Assembly (NCBI GenBank): GCA_003170655.1 | Contig: PMYY01000140.1 | Location: forward strand, 1-36,039 | Reading direction: 5' to 3' | DNA: 36,039 nucleotides | From: Nitrospiraceae bacterium | Lineage (GTDB): Bacteria > Nitrospirota > Thermodesulfovibrionia > Thermodesulfovibrionales > Dissulfurispiraceae | In this document: positions 35,479 to 36,039 of the stretch, one piece after another | Position numbering within the stretch: the stretch's first letter is position 1 | Layout: every line of letters starts with the position of its first letter | Translations under genes and position numbers: made by a program | Notes under the pieces: model-generated | The model's database searches: none | Told to the model about the DNA's origin: nothing | The model's input: the letters and a program-made list of their open reading frames with translations, nothing else

Positions 35479-36039
35479 ATGAAAAGATTTACAGGTTATT
35501 CCTGATCTTACTGGCGATGCCTGGATTAGTTATGTTCTCGACCAATGCTATATCCGATCAGGAGACAGACGATGGAAGCCCTCCATTTACTTTAAGCCTG
35601 CTCGAACCAGTAAAGCCTGCAAAGATAGAAGCTTTCGCCGGGAATGAGCTTATAGTTTATAACCCACGAAACCCGTACAATATTTTCACCAATTATGAAC
35701 TAGACATACACTGCGTCGGCTTCGATGTTTCTTATTGCTGCATCATTCCACCGAACAATAGTGTGCAGGCCCAAGACAGTCGATTTCACGTCGCATGAGC
35801 AGGCCCTGCAATTCAGCCCCGACGGCAAATACGCAAGTTCAGTAACCTGCGCGGCATGCCAGACCGTCACCGGGAAAGGGTCCCGGTCCAATTGTCGGGC
35901 ACCTGCTTCGAGAACGATTATTAGGTGATGAGTGCCACGACATCGTGGACGATAAAACGTGCCATGACATCGTGGACTCTCATCAGGTTAGTTGCGTAAT
36001 TTATAAGCAAATTCAACCACCTGAGTTTTATCGAGATAG
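35479..36039 (+). pseudogene. Frameshifted or decaying gene for a secreted protein (partial at window edge)
   Basis: Strong SD (ATAGGAGGACGGTTTC) then ATGAAAAGATTTACAGG...TGA. A hydrophobic leader LFLILLAMPGLVMFSTNA continues in a different frame (35496 on); later segments FSPDGKYASSVTCAACQ and CHDIVDDKTCHDIVDS lie in the two other frames. Confidence 0.4.
35933..35977 (+). repeat. Two direct copies of an 18-nt unit at 27-nt spacing, each containing a near-palindrome
   Basis: TGCCACGACATCGTGGAC (35933-35950) and TGCCATGACATCGTGGAC (35960-35977); CCACGA-CA-TCGTGG is a perfect hairpin core in the first copy. Confidence 0.8.

Noticed and set aside
1-36039. CRISPR arrays, tRNA/rRNA genes, insertion sequences or phage genes
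   Set aside because: No regularly spaced repeats beyond two copies, no tRNA/rRNA-like sequence and no transposase, integrase or phage proteins were recognised.

Overview
This is a 36 kb bacterial chromosomal window, mostly housekeeping genes with one unusual accessory locus. The gene content suggests a deltaproteobacterial or Nitrospirota-like organism, which is an inference only. In order it contains: the str operon (rpsL-rpsG-fusA and the first codons of tuf, minus strand); a plus-strand block (UPF0173-type metallo-hydrolase, birA, coaX, universal stress protein, geranylgeranyl-reductase-family oxidoreductase, TonB-like protein, small basic-fold protein) that converges on a bidirectional terminator; a type IV pilus pilMNOPQ operon; aspS, an rluB-type pseudouridine synthase, a SurA/parvulin-type protein, an orphan hypE, an FN3 lipoprotein, argH, a second EF-G paralogue, rseC-like, cimA, lysC, apgM and a NIL-domain protein. 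The last part is a tightly packed minus-strand cluster (28041-35262) that I consider the best candidate for an undescribed system. It encodes two multi-domain membrane proteins, a sensor histidine kinase, a stand-alone receiver, and a PEP-synthase-like protein without the PEP-binding TIM barrel. The membrane proteins have a GspE-N/MshEN-like N-terminal domain followed by 3 and 2 copies of a DUF202-like module. Each module begins with six consecutive heptads of the type R-T-x-L-A-x-x. The right edge (35479-36039) holds what looks like a frameshifted or decaying secreted-protein gene. Family assignments are from reading the translations; no database search was run.
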